Below, piece after piece: positions 10,492 to 23,834 of a stretch of 64,000 bases of DNA (position 1 is its first letter; each line of letters begins with the position of its first letter). Source of the DNA: Liquidambar formosana (Eukaryota; Streptophyta; Magnoliopsida; Saxifragales; Altingiaceae); assembly GCA_039720395.1 (NCBI GenBank), contig CM077826.1:29880810-29944809 (forward strand). Reading direction: 5' to 3'. The position numbers and the translations under genes were made by a program. The notes below the pieces were generated by a model. The model was not told the origin of the DNA. It saw nothing but the letters and a program-made list of their open reading frames with translations, and ran no database searches.

Positions 10492-13466
10492 CTTCTACAA
10501 ACCCTAAAAACCCTAACATAGAATCAAAGCCTGTTATTGTTGTTGTTGTTGTTGTTGTTGTTGGGCTTATTTCATTCGTGAGCCCATTGTTGTTGTCCAC
10601 GTGAAAAGTAAAATGTTGTTTTGTTATGTCTGCACATGAGGGGGAGTGTTTTGAAGTCCCACGTCCCAAATCGATTAAATATTAAGTTTAATATGGCCTC
10701 ATATACTTGTTTGGGCCCTCCACTTAATAGTTTAGGCTTTTAGGTTGGAAACTTAACAAGACTCTAATAAACAATTTAGAATTAGATATTATAAATAAAA
10801 TGTGTGTAAGACAAGTGTGTGGTGTGTACTGTGTAAGGTGCAAAAAGTGCATGCCGCACAATAAATAAAAAATACAAATTTATATGAATTTGGATTAAGT
10901 GAAATATTATACTTACAATATTATATATGTGCACTACATATGTATCGACGGATATTGTTTCCGGGATTTATATCGGTGATCTTCGATAAGAGATATGTCG
11001 ACGATATCAAAGAAACGTCAGTCCTTGATTTTAGTAGAATATCACTTATTGGAATAGAAGCCCAAGAAACTTTCATTAATAATTTAATCCAATATTATGG
11101 ACTAATTATATCAGAGGGTAAGGATAATTACGAAAATATCAATTCATTCTATGATTTAATAAAGTTGTTTAATAGGTGGTAAGATAGAAGTCAAATAAAC
11201 ACACATTTAAAAAATGCCACAGCAAGAATGAACACATAACAACTATAATTATTAAGATATAAGTAAAATTAAAATAAAATAAAAAATAAAACACACACAA
11301 AGCCCCAAGACCCTACAAAAAATCCTTTTTCAATTGAACTCTAAATAATACAAAAGAGACAATACAATACGGTGTTCATGACCACGAGTAAGGCCTCTAA
11401 CACCTCAGAATTCATCAGTTCCTCTCCTTCCAAATGCTCCACAAAATAGCCACAACAACTAATGATATAATGTCCACATTTTACAACTTCATAGCTCTAG
11501 CTGTTAGATACCAAGATAAAACAACGTACCAAATATGAGGGCATAACCCAAAGAATACTCAAATCTGATAAGAATCTCAACCAGATAGAATTGGAAAATA
11601 AGCAACCATCAGTTGATGATCGAATGATTATAAGTCATAATTGCACCACACAGACCTATTAGGAATCAACAACTTACAAAGATGATGATGTAAGTCTAAG
11701 CAATCAAATTGTATGCTTTTGAGTTTGAAAAAGAGTGATATGCTGAGGTTAAAGACTTTAGGAATGGTTGAATAATTCATTGACATTAATTATTTAAGAA
11801 CGCTTTACGTATGTTTTCTTTTTCTATCGATTTTAAAAGATTCTCCCTCTCCCTATTAGATGCATCTCATTCAACCCTTTTTTTAAGTCTTCCCACAGTA
11901 GTAAGGCATTTACGTTCGGCTTTGCTCATGATTGTTTTTTTCAGTTTTTCATTTTCATTTAATGACCTGGTAGGGGCCAATGCTAAATCCCGTGTGTAAA
12001 AGTGGTTTTCTATATAAAATAAAATAAAAATAGATGGGAAAAAAGAAAATAATTAAAAAGCAGCCATGTGATTCGCACGTGCCAAGTGCTTTCTGTCCCA
12101 TAGAGACCAGCTGTGTATCCAGTGCTTTTCACTTGCTTATCAGAAAGAGGATATAACATGATAATAAGTACCAAAGTAAAAAAGCATGGAAACGCTGCAC
12201 TCTAAGATATGTACTAGAAAAAGGAATATAGTAAATTGATCATGAAATACCCAACGCTGGCTAAATCGTAAACAACTAAAGCCAAAGAAACCAGCAGATT
12301 GATGACTCTTAATGATTAAAGCTTTCAAATCTCCATGATTCCCATCTTCAATTCCACAGAAATCTCACTTAAAATTAGCATAGCAGAAAAGCCTCCAAAG
12401 AAATCCTTCACACTCCATGCCTTGCAGTGCTAGAAGCCAACAATTGGACCACGGAAACAGGGTAAAATCTGGAAATTGCCAAGCAAGATAGACAATAACT
12501 CTTAATGGTACTAACAAAAGGGCAACAGAATCTCCAATTCAGAAACAGCTACACATGTAATAAATTGAGCACGAGTGATCCGACTCTTGGAAATCAGATG
12601 ATCAACCTATAAGATATTCTATAACAATGCTATGAGAAAAAAAGATAAGTGACATTTTTGAGGATATGAATTTCTATGCTCATCTCTGATGCAAATCTTT
12701 CTTGCACAGTGCTATTGAATGGAAAAAGGAGGACATTGAGAGTTTTCCTATCTATCATGCAAGCTGATGCCTCTTATCAAGATCTTTGACCTGATTAAAG
12801 AACCAACCAATACCAAAAGATTTTCCATTCAGTCCAGCCCTATGTCTTGAAGATTCGTTGGAATAAAGGAGAGTTGCATGGAGATAATCTAGGTGAACAA
12901 TTTGTGCAAGACAAGAGTATCCCCGCTTTCAAGAGAGAGATCATTGGTTATCAGTGTAAATCTGGGTATTTGTGCCTGTTTACCAGGTTGCCAATGGCTA
13001 GTCTCAAGATTCTAATCTTTACACACCATTCCCCATTCCAAAAGCAACTAGTAAGATCCATCCTGTTTTTTATCCTATCTTTTTAATACTTTATGGAGTA
13101 CAAATGAGGCGTTTTTTGTTCTTTAACAAGTTCTTCAAGATGGTTACCTTCGGTCTAAATTAAAAGATAACCTGATGCAGGACAACCTTGGAAAATCTAA
13201 AAATTAAAAGATAACCTGATGCAGGACAACCTTGGAAAATCTAAGGATAAGGCTGTATTGCAAAGGAAGGTGGTGAGATTTGTGCCGAGTTAGGTAGAAG
13301 GGATTAGGATAGATAAATGATAGGTGGAAGAGAACATGGTGAAGAGAAAGAACCTAAGTTGATTAGGATTCAAATTTGGAGAATGATGAGAATGTGGAAT
13401 TGAATGGATTTTATAAAGAGGGGAAATGCTTGAAGAATAATAGAGTAGACAAAGAAGAAGAAGAAG

Positions 13467-13505
<39 letters not shown>

Positions 13506-15368
13506 ACTAGTAACACTAGTAACCAAACTCAATCTTCAATTCATTCAAAACTATCCAAAAGACAACATATTAGATGCTTTTTTAGAGTAGGGTGGTGCTT
13601 CTTAGAGAAGGGATCACTACCTACATAAAAATTATTGGAAAGTCTCACATCCCAGATTGTATAGTATTAGGTTTGATATGGCTTCATATACCTATTTGGG
13701 CCATCCACCAAAAAGATTAGGTGCTTCAGTTGGAAACTTAACAAAACTAAGTAGCTTCTTAGATAAGCATCTAGGTAGCTTCTTATAGAAACAACTATGT
13801 ATGTCAAATAGTGTTTGTTGCAAAATTCCATGTTAAAGTGATCTTTGTTTGTGTCTTGGTTAGTTTGAGTGTATGTGAAGCTTCAAGTGCACAAAGGATG
13901 TTCAAATACAAGATGCGACGCAACTCACTCACATCTTAGGGAAGGTAAATGACTTAGATACCCATGACCATAGGTGATTAGCTCATTAAAGTGCATTACA
14001 TTGTCAAATTTGGCTTAAGAAGGATTAAGAGGTTAGCATTGAGCATTTCAGGCCATTCTAAACACCTCAGATCGATTCTTCGCTAAGCCAGCCCATACTA
14101 GCGAACGGTTTTGTTCCTCCCAAGTTTCCTTGGGAAAAGACCTCCATACAATTGAGGTGTAAGCACCTAGTTATGATTCTCACCTTGGATGAGTCCGTCC
14201 GTTTCTGATGTGGTACTAATGATCACCTACCATGGTAGCCTGCCAGTGCCCATCACACCCACCCACACAATGGCATTCATAAGTAGGGTGCTTACACCTC
14301 ATTGTATGGAGGTCTTTTCCCAAGGAAACTTGGGAGGAACAAAACCATGCACTAATATGGGCTGGCAAAGCGAATAATATTCATAGACTGAGGAGTGACC
14401 ATCACGATTTAATATATGCATACCAGCTAAGTTTCCACATTTATTTTCTTGATGGGCTCAAAATTTTCCATGTCCTAAATAAGGTTTTGGAATTATAGTT
14501 GCTCCACATAAGCATTAGTACTGCTGCCTGGAATAGAATACTGATTTATAAATCACAAGCATATTTATATCATTTTAAAAGTTAATTTATAATCATTTTA
14601 AGAAAAATAATTAGAAAACAAAGTAGATGTTAGTCCCAAAAATATTTTACCCATTGTTGAGCAAATTTCATTCAAAGAATAATAAGAAAACAAATGTTGG
14701 GGTTCATCCAAAAAAAAAAACCAAAACAAAAAACAAGAAAAAGGACAAATGTTGGCACATAATCAAAATCAGGTAAGAGATACATATTGCCCAGGCCATT
14801 TTCCCTTTTTTCCCTTTTTTTTTTTTTTTTTTTTTTTTGGGTAATAGCTTGGGCTTATTTTGATATTGTGCAATATCTACGACAAACATCACTATATATC
14901 TTTTATTATTCCATAAACCTAGTCAGAAACTACTAAAGCATAGTATCCATTAAAACAAAAGTATCTTCTGTGCAAAAGCAACCAATACCTGCCCATTATC
15001 ATGTTGACAACAAGTTTCATTTTTGCTCCATTTCCAACCTGCCCCAAGAAGAAAGACTTCTTCCCCATGATATTAAAAGCAGGAATTGCTTCATCATACA
15101 ATGCCTACATTTACAAACAGATGGAAATGATGCAATTAACAATAATGAGTAACAGAAATATGTACCAGCCTACATAGAGTGATAAAACATCTATTTATGC
15201 AACTAAAACTATCAATATTTGTGGTCTTGTGGACATTCAAGGGGTTGCATGTTACCACATAAATAGTCATATTTCTACTCATCATTTTTCTTCCACAAAT
15301 TTCATTTTTTAATGGAGATAGCAGGGGAATCTGGGAGACCCATAAAATTTAATAATAAGAAATTAGGA

Positions 15369-15415
<47 letters not shown>

Positions 15416-18400
15416 TATATATATAAAAATACCAATGTGGTATGTATTGATGTTGATTATAATGATATGTATCTATATGTATATTAAGAATAAAACTTAT
15501 GATAGGATTTTTTTTTTCACACTAAAGACATAAATATGGATTAATCTATATTAATACTTTAGTAACCATTAATAGGTAATTAGAATAATGTATTGTATTA
15601 ACTTAACAAAAGGTGATTAACTAAAATTAATTAAGATTAATCTAGATTGTGTGTGTGTGTAATAGGTGTCATGAGGGAAGGGTGTGTGTGTGTGCACGTG
15701 TCATGAGGGTGAAGAGTTTGTGTACATGTGTCATGCATGGGAGCTTTAGAGTGAGAGTTATACAAACCCATCACCACCCATTCTGCACCATGTTTTTCCA
15801 GAATTTAGAGTGAGAAAAAGTGAGTATAAGAGAGAGGAGGAGTGGTTCTAGACAGAGAAAGAAGAGGACCAAGAAGCCAAATTCGAATTCAAAGTTGAAG
15901 GTCAGATTTGAGGCCCCAAACCTTCACTTTCAGGCGAAGTTTTTCATCTAATAACAATGCATGGTCATATGGTGTAAGGGTATAGAAAGATATAAGAGAT
16001 TGGGAATGAGTTCAAGCTTGAAAACCCCATTAATGGCTTCCACAAGCTTGAACCCATATAATATTAACTTCTTCTTGTTATTTTTTTATGAGAAAATTAC
16101 CTCATATAATACATGTATGGTAGAGTCTAATGTGTGAAATTGGGGTCGAAATCCTTTATATTTTGAAAATTAAAAACAGATTATTCGTTCTGATAATTTG
16201 ATCAGATTTCACCAAAATGTTGGAATTTTCAAGTTTTCATATTTTTAATACATTATACATGAAATTCTGAGTGAAATAGGCTTTTGAATCACTCAAAAAT
16301 GTTGAGAAATGAATATCTTACAAATTTTCAAAGTTTCAAGTATTTTATGAAATTTTTGAAATAAAATCATAAAATTAAGCAATAACGAGGGGGAGATAAG
16401 TGAATATTCATCCCACGCAGCAGGATGCACCCATCTTCCGTACACCTGCAACTATTTAAGGACGCGTGTGGGCTACTTGCCAAGTGAGGTAGCCATCCGA
16501 GTTTGGGAACCTAAGTTTGTAAAAATAGAAATTTTTAGCTCATTTAACGATTTTTCAAACTTTAAATAAGCTCTACACAGTGTATCAAACTCCGATTAAG
16601 GCACAATTTGAACCGTTGGATTCATTTTTGACAAGATTAACATATTAATATTTTTTTTGGAAAATTTGAATATTTTTATTTTCGATCATTATTTTATTTA
16701 TGTGAAAAATGACCATTTTGCCCTTATGTGTCAAAAATGATCAAAACGAACTCCAAATTGGGTTCCTCTTTAACCATTGAACTTCTTATGATGAGTACAA
16801 TAAAATTAGCACAATTCTTTGCAAAAAATATTATTTTCTGTAATTACAACTTAACCCTTAAGCAATTAAAATTTCGGTTCAAACCCAAAATTTAGTTTTG
16901 ATCACCTAGGGTATGTTAGGTTGTATTCATGATGAAAAATTGTTAAGTTACGTGTTTACTACATTTAATTAGCATAGAAATTGCATGGAAATTTCATGTT
17001 AAGTGCAAATGTTAATGCATGAGAAGCACACATGAGCATCTTATTTAATTATATTGATAAATTTATTGTGTTATTGAAAAGTTGAGAAGAGACGGCTGGG
17101 ATAAAGATAGCCCTACAATTAGTGTACTCAAGGACTTCAAAATCGTCGATATCAGCGATATATCACTATATCGATGAGGGTCAATACGATATATGCCTTC
17201 GATTTATTATTGGTAATTTATCGCTCGAGATATCGCTATATCGACAATATATCGAAACATGTCAACAATATCACGATATGGCGAGATTTGTTCCTTTTTT
17301 TGACTTGTTATTGGCACGATACCCTCGATATGTTGTCAATATCTATCAACGTATTGATAGATATCAACCACATGTTCTTGTCCCCTTTTGGTACCGGAGA
17401 GGAGAGGAAGAGTGGAACAAAATGTAAATAAATAAATTCAAATGCACCTAACCTTTTGCTGGAGATAATACCACAATTGGTGCCGGAATAGGTACTAGAG
17501 AAGAATGGGAAAAAAAATTTAAAAAAAAAATGCCCATGGCTTTATTTTGGTATGAACAAGATATAGATGCAACAGATTATGTTTTATTTTATCTTCCCTT
17601 CTGGTAAAGCCTACAAAGTTGCCACAAATAAAACACTTTATTAAAGCAATCTATTGCCGGTTTTACTTTATTCTATAAAGTCTACAAGGCTTCACATGGG
17701 TGTGTCCTTGTTATCATATAAAACATATATTATATTATTATATGTCAACTATTTATAACATAAGCCTCATCTTGGACACATGCTTTCATATATATATATA
17801 ACATATATCTTGTGTCTATTTTTTTTGTTAATATATCAACCATGTCCTTGGCCTCCTTGCAAATATATAATATTATACAAATATGTAACATTTAAGTATG
17901 ACATGCCTAGCCAAAAAAAATTTTTTTTTAAAATGTCTAAAAATATGTTATAAATTATATATATTAATATATATTAATGTTCTTTGAAATTTAAATTTCA
18001 AAGAGGTATAAATTGGTATCCATTAATTAATTCACGGTGCAAGTTTACATCCTACACAACACATACTTGTTTTATACACATTTAATTGTAATATTCTAAT
18101 TGGAAACTGTATATTAGGGTTTAAAACATTGTTTCTCAGAGTTTCAATGAAAATTTCCATGTTTAACTAATAATATCCGCCATATCTATAAATCGATATC
18201 GATATTTTTTGTATATCCATCGATATATCCGATATATCCATATTTTTGAACCATCAATATCGATGTTTGAGTCCTTGAGTGTACTAATATGCCATATCAT
18301 TTTGAAGGCATAAGGCCAATGATATGGAATACACATGATGAGCGGTGTGTGTTGTGGTCATAAAGAGTTTGTTTGTATGAGAAGACAAGCATGCTATTAA

Positions 18401-21052
18401 ATTTATTTCAAAGGTTGCTCAAGGCAACAAAGACATAGGTTCGAGATAGTTGCATTAAGAAAATGCAGGAGATATTGAGTTTCATTTAAAAAAATAAATA
18501 AATTTAGTTGAACTAACATGTGATTTATTATGTGATTAACCTTGTTGAACTGTTGATAGCTCACAATGTTATTTTAATAACATTCAGCAAGAATAATCAG
18601 AAATGGAAAAGAGATTGAGCTGGTGTAGGAGCGTTGAGATTTTGTTTTGTTTATATATACATATTTGAGAACTTAGTTTTTTGTAATATTTTGTTGCTTT
18701 GTTAATCGAGAAATGTTGTAATACCTTTAAATAGTTATGTTATTAGAATAGGCGTTTACTAGTTGTTCGGCTCTGGAATATATGTGAATGGTTTGTTATA
18801 AAGAGGTGTTGGCACTATCACTGCTTCTCTAGGTTATGAGAAGGCTATTTTGGGGGCATGACAAAATTTCTTACATGCTTATTGCAAGCCTTAAAGATCA
18901 TCCAACAAAATCGAAAACACAAGTGTTGAAATTTAGTATGATTGCAAGATCAATAATTTGCATCCCTAATTTGAACATTCACAGATTGTGCATCAGCAGA
19001 GTTCAAGCAACAAATTAAATCTACAGAGTCCATTCAACATTTTAAAAAATTACATAATGGATTTGTGAGAGGATAAAGGTTGAAACAAGATGAGGGAGGG
19101 TTATCTAGATGATATTATCACGTGCAACAACTAATGAATGCAGTAAAGAGTAATGGTATTATCAACCAGAAGGCACTATAAAAATATGGGAAAGGCTAAG
19201 AAGATGTGGATCAAGAAAGTAGAAGACATGATTGCATGTGATTCAATAGAAAATATGGCCCCAAGAAAAGCTGAATGGGAAAAAAGGATTTGTGAAGACA
19301 ACCCTAAATAGATAGTATTTCAGGATTTCTTTAGTTGATTTGAGTTTAGTTTAGACCCACTAATTGATTTTCTTTCCAGAATGAAAAAAGCTCCAAACCA
19401 TATCAGATTTTTTTTTTTTTTTCCTTCCAATATTTTATAAGGAACAAAACTTGTATTGAAAAGACAAAAGCCACGACACAGAGGGTATATAAATGTCAAA
19501 AAAGGGTCAATGCAAGCAACAACAATCTATGAACTCCAAGAAAGGTGCCCCACTCACAAAATTAAAAGAACAAATCCAAATGGAAAAAGATCTAACAAAG
19601 GCACCCCTATTAAAACACCACTTAACGCCAAAAGCTTAAGCTCGTGGGGGGAATGGGCCAACAATGTATCAAGCAAACATTCCCTCTCACGTGCGGCCTA
19701 TCCTACACATAGAGAGCGCTCCTAGAAATTAGAGCTTGAGCTCTAATACCATGCTAAGTTTCCAACCCAAATGCCTAAGGTATTAGGTGGAGGGCCCACA
19801 CAAGTATATGAAGCCATATCAAACCCAATATTTGGACAATGTGGGATGTGAGACTTCCCAACATTCACCCCTTCACATGCAAGCCAAACAAGACAAGAAT
19901 AGGCATGTGAAGGGGTGAATGTTGGGAAGTCCCACATCCTACATTGTCTAAATATTGGGTTTGATATGGCTTCATATAACTGTTAGAACACCACTTAACT
20001 TGAAAATTTTAAAATCCATTTTCTCAATTCTTCTTTTAGAAGCTTCAATTTCTTAATTAAGACAAACCTTGAAGACCCTTTGAACTGGAATGAACACTAC
20101 CACTTTCTCACCTTTTACAAAAATCCATCATTTTAAAGCCATATATTCTCTAACTAAAAAAGGCTTTTAAAGACCCTGAAGCCACTACAATGAACCCACC
20201 CTGGGTAGCCCAGTTGGTAAGGGTGAACTTGTGATTGTGTGATTAGGTGCACAGTCACGGATTTGATTCCCCACTAGGACAACCAAAGATTTTAAGTGCA
20301 TCCTAGTCTTGGATCTACACATCTGCAACACTAAGGTTGCATTTTCTTACATCAATCATGGAGTAGGTGCAATTTTCATATTTTAAACTATTGTTGTGAT
20401 AATAGGGTTATGATTATCACTTTGCATATTGGATTAAAACATATTTTTGTATATTTTGGGTATGAATCATGTACTTTTGGCATATATGTATTCGTATTTA
20501 TTTTGGTTTATACACATGGGTATATGGATACATATGTTTATATAGATTAAATGTATGGGGATTAGATTAACATGTTTAAATGTGAGTTTTATTTATGATT
20601 TCATGGATATAAATCATAGACTTGTCATATTATGCGTATTTCCTTCATCATAATTTGGAATAGCTATGTGGGTTATGTTGGATGATGATATATTATGAAA
20701 AAAAATTATATGATGTTGGCATAATCATTATATTGCATATTTTATATCATAGTACGCATAATCATGCATTTGGAAAAATGGACTTAATAATCAACTTCTA
20801 AAAGTAGGGCTATCGGAGCTTGAACTACTCTTTATGTTTTCCCCTCCATTAGTCCTGAGATACTATAGTATTGTCTCAAATTTTCAGACTACTGTTGTGT
20901 TGTCCTCGTAAGCATGGGCCAATCCCCCTATTTTGTGCACGATGGCCCCTTTGGGGGAAGCTGGTAATTAATGTAATAATTAAATTGGACGTGGGAGACA
21001 TGCATGGCATTATGCATTTGCATTAATTTATGGCTAACTTGTATTTGATTAA

Positions 21053-21085
<33 letters not shown>

Positions 21086-21343
21086 ATTTTCTGTTAAGCA
21101 GTAATAAATAAGGCAATTATTGCATTGGAAATGGTGCAAATGCATAGACCACAGTGCAAATTGCTTAGAAAAATGTGAAAATGCTTAAAACTGTGTAATA
21201 CATTTCTCCATGCAATGATTGACTTATTTATTGCAGCTTAACATGTGCCCTTAGGGCACACATTAAAAAACCCATACGTACATATATATGTATATATATA
21301 TATAGAGGGCTGATCATGTCCAGGATATCCCGCACATGATCAA

Positions 21344-21382
<39 letters not shown>

Positions 21383-23802
21383 CACACATACATATTTTAT
21401 TGGTACGTCTTCTCTGGCATGATTATACTTAGCTTTGTATGTTATCATGCATTGGTTTATTGTTATCAAAATTGTATCTACTAAGTTGTTGACTCACCCC
21501 TATTTTATCAACATGTAGTCAAATATTACTCGAGATGGGACTTGAGAGACAGCATACCATGCATGGATGCAAGCTTTATATGGATAAATTATGATAGAAT
21601 TTATATTATGTTCGTTTGAACAATTGTTATGGATATGTATTTAATTTTTTATTTAATTTGGCTATGACCTTCGAATATCTGTACTACTATATTAAGAGAA
21701 CCTACTTTATTGTTGGATTGCACCTGAGAACACCCCTCACATATAGTAGAATTTATGGACAATTTAGTACATTCGAGATGTCCCATGTAGTTATTTAATT
21801 CCTACTCAACTCCCACTCCCACAATTCATGCCCCACATTTCCTACATCTCTCCCACAAACTCCATAAGCCCCCAAAATTCTCTTCCTTACCCATTACAGT
21901 TACCAAAATTTTGAAACTTATCCCACATCTCTCTCTTCTTCACCCACCCATAAATAATTGTAGCACCTGGCCACCTGCAACTGCCCTCTCTATTTCTCCT
22001 TCCAACAACATCTGAACCCCACAATACGCACTCATATATATGTTTATAAGTAAGGCTATATTTTTTTTTTGGATAACAGGGGAACCATCCCATAGCAAGG
22101 CCCTTTGGACCCACCTATGGAACCTAAACCCTCAAGGAGACTAGCAGAGCAACCCACTACCACGGCCCCCCACTTAAATCTTGGGTTGTCCTAGTGGGAA
22201 ATCACATATAAGTAAGGCTATATTGTATATATAATGTTGGAAATATACCACATCCCACATTGATTAAATATCGAATTAAATGTCTTCATATACCTATTTG
22301 GGCCCTCCACTTATAAGCTTAAGCTTTTAAGTTGGAAACTTGACATGGTATCAAAGCATGTCATTCCTAGGCCCGTTTCACTCATGAGCCTATCTTTGTT
22401 ATCCACATGACAGTCCATTTGAATCTTGTTAGGCCTACACATGAGAGGGGAGTGTTGGAAATATACCACATTCCACATCGATTGAAATATCGAGTTAAAT
22501 ATGTCTTTGTATACCTGTTTGGGCCCTCCACTTATAAGCTTAGGCTTTAAAGTTGGAAACTTAACATATAAGAACAATTTTTTTGGAGTACATAGATGGA
22601 ATGTTGTTGCTACCGAAAGATCAAGCAAAGATTGTGCATTTTTTCTAGTCCTTCAAGTGTTTGACATGATTTATCAACTTTACCAGTGACAAAAGAGGGT
22701 CCTTCAATGGAAAGGAAACAGACCATTTATCAATAGTGTAAACAATTGTGTGGTGAGTTTCTTATCGCTAATTATTTGTAATGTACGCTAAATTAAGGTT
22801 TTGCATGCTTTGTCATTCAATTTATTTAGTGCTAAGAGTTTTAGATTTTCCACTAGAGCAAATTCAAAGTCATACCACATGTAATGAATTTGAAATTTTA
22901 TAAAAGAAAGATACATTGCAATTCTCTTGGAAAATAAATGAAAAGATCAGACTAGAAAAAGGGGAAATTATTAGCTCCTTTTGCCACAATTTTATACTCA
23001 AGTATACCAAATTTTCCTCGATCATCAATTCATCATAACCATTGTACCAGTACACACAACGAGGTTGGCAATAAGTATTTTTCATCTTCATGCCTATTAG
23101 TGTGTATTTCATGTAACATGCTATAGACTAATAAACTTATCAGTAATTTCTTTTACGAAGCATGAGGAGCTACTTTATTCGAGTTTATACAAAAAGGTAA
23201 AAATTAACTGTCTTCATTACAGAGGAAAATTACATTGCACACGCATCACGTGTGCACAACAACTAGTGTAAAATAATTATGGGATGTAATTTTATTCCTG
23301 TATGGTTTTGGTATATGAGGAATATAATGCATAGGATGATACCACAAGTGAATGGTTGCAATTTTTTTTGTATAAATTGTTTTTAACAAGACACAGGTTT
23401 TGATGGCATTTCCCATTTATGGATAGGTCATGCTCAATTGTTATAAAAATATGGGTTTTTTACACGTGTCATCTGCATTAAATCAAATGCTTTTACTAAA
23501 TTAAACATTATATAATTAACTTGATCACGGCCCATTAATTTTGAGCCTGACAAGAGGTGGCTAGCTTTTTTGAGAAGACATATGGGGTTAAAGTTGATAG
23601 GACGGTTCAAGACCACAATTTTTTGTAAGAGGGCCGTTGATGGGAAGTTTTCTGTTGAATCTTTTTTTAGCTCTTAAGTTGGGTATAGTGGGAGGTCTTC
23701 TTTTTCAATATCAAAGACTTGGTTGAGGTCAATTTCTTCCAAGGTCTTTGTTTGGGTGTTGGCAAAGGTGAAGTGTCTAGCTGTGGATAATAAGATAATT
23801 TA

Positions 23803-23834
<32 letters not shown>

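Larger units (their letters stand above)
8841..11027. mobile_element. hAT-like non-autonomous element (outer, CGATAT family)
   Basis: Termini are CAAGGACTTAAACATCGATA (left) and, inverted, CAAGGACTGACG (right). The flanks ATTTTAGC (8833-8840) and ATTTTAGT (11028-11035) are an 8-bp duplication with one mismatch, the hAT hallmark. Subterminal sequence is rich in GATATCG words. It contains another hAT-like element (9034-10333) and a TRIM fragment (10520-10758). No transposase is seen. The same family recurs at 17129-18277. Confidence 0.75.
21678..23266 (+). mobile_element. Non-autonomous Helitron carrying a SINE and a TRIM
   Basis: The 5' end TCTGTACTACTATATTAAGA follows an A. The 3' end has a 7-bp stem GCACACG/CGTGTGC (23237-23243, 23249-23255) with a CATCA loop, then ACAACAACTAG followed by T. 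TC start, a hairpin about 8 bp from a CTAG end, and insertion between A and T are the Helitron hallmarks. No Rep/helicase is present. It contains the insertions 22061-22206 and 22235-22566. Confidence 0.75.

Noticed and set aside
12847..13086. 79-codon plus-strand ORF in intron 5
   Set aside because: No family similarity recognised and no supporting signals; too short to call.
14187..14212. GATGAGTCCGTCCG resembling a hammerhead ribozyme core
   Set aside because: The conserved CTGATGA and GAAA core parts and flanking stems are not in place.
19743..19937. 64-codon minus-strand ORF
   Set aside because: It reads straight through the TRIM LTR and hairpin, so it is repeat sequence.
20206..20271. 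tRNA gene
   Set aside because: A and B boxes are present, but there is no acceptor stem or complete cloverleaf, and the downstream text is shared with another SINE copy.
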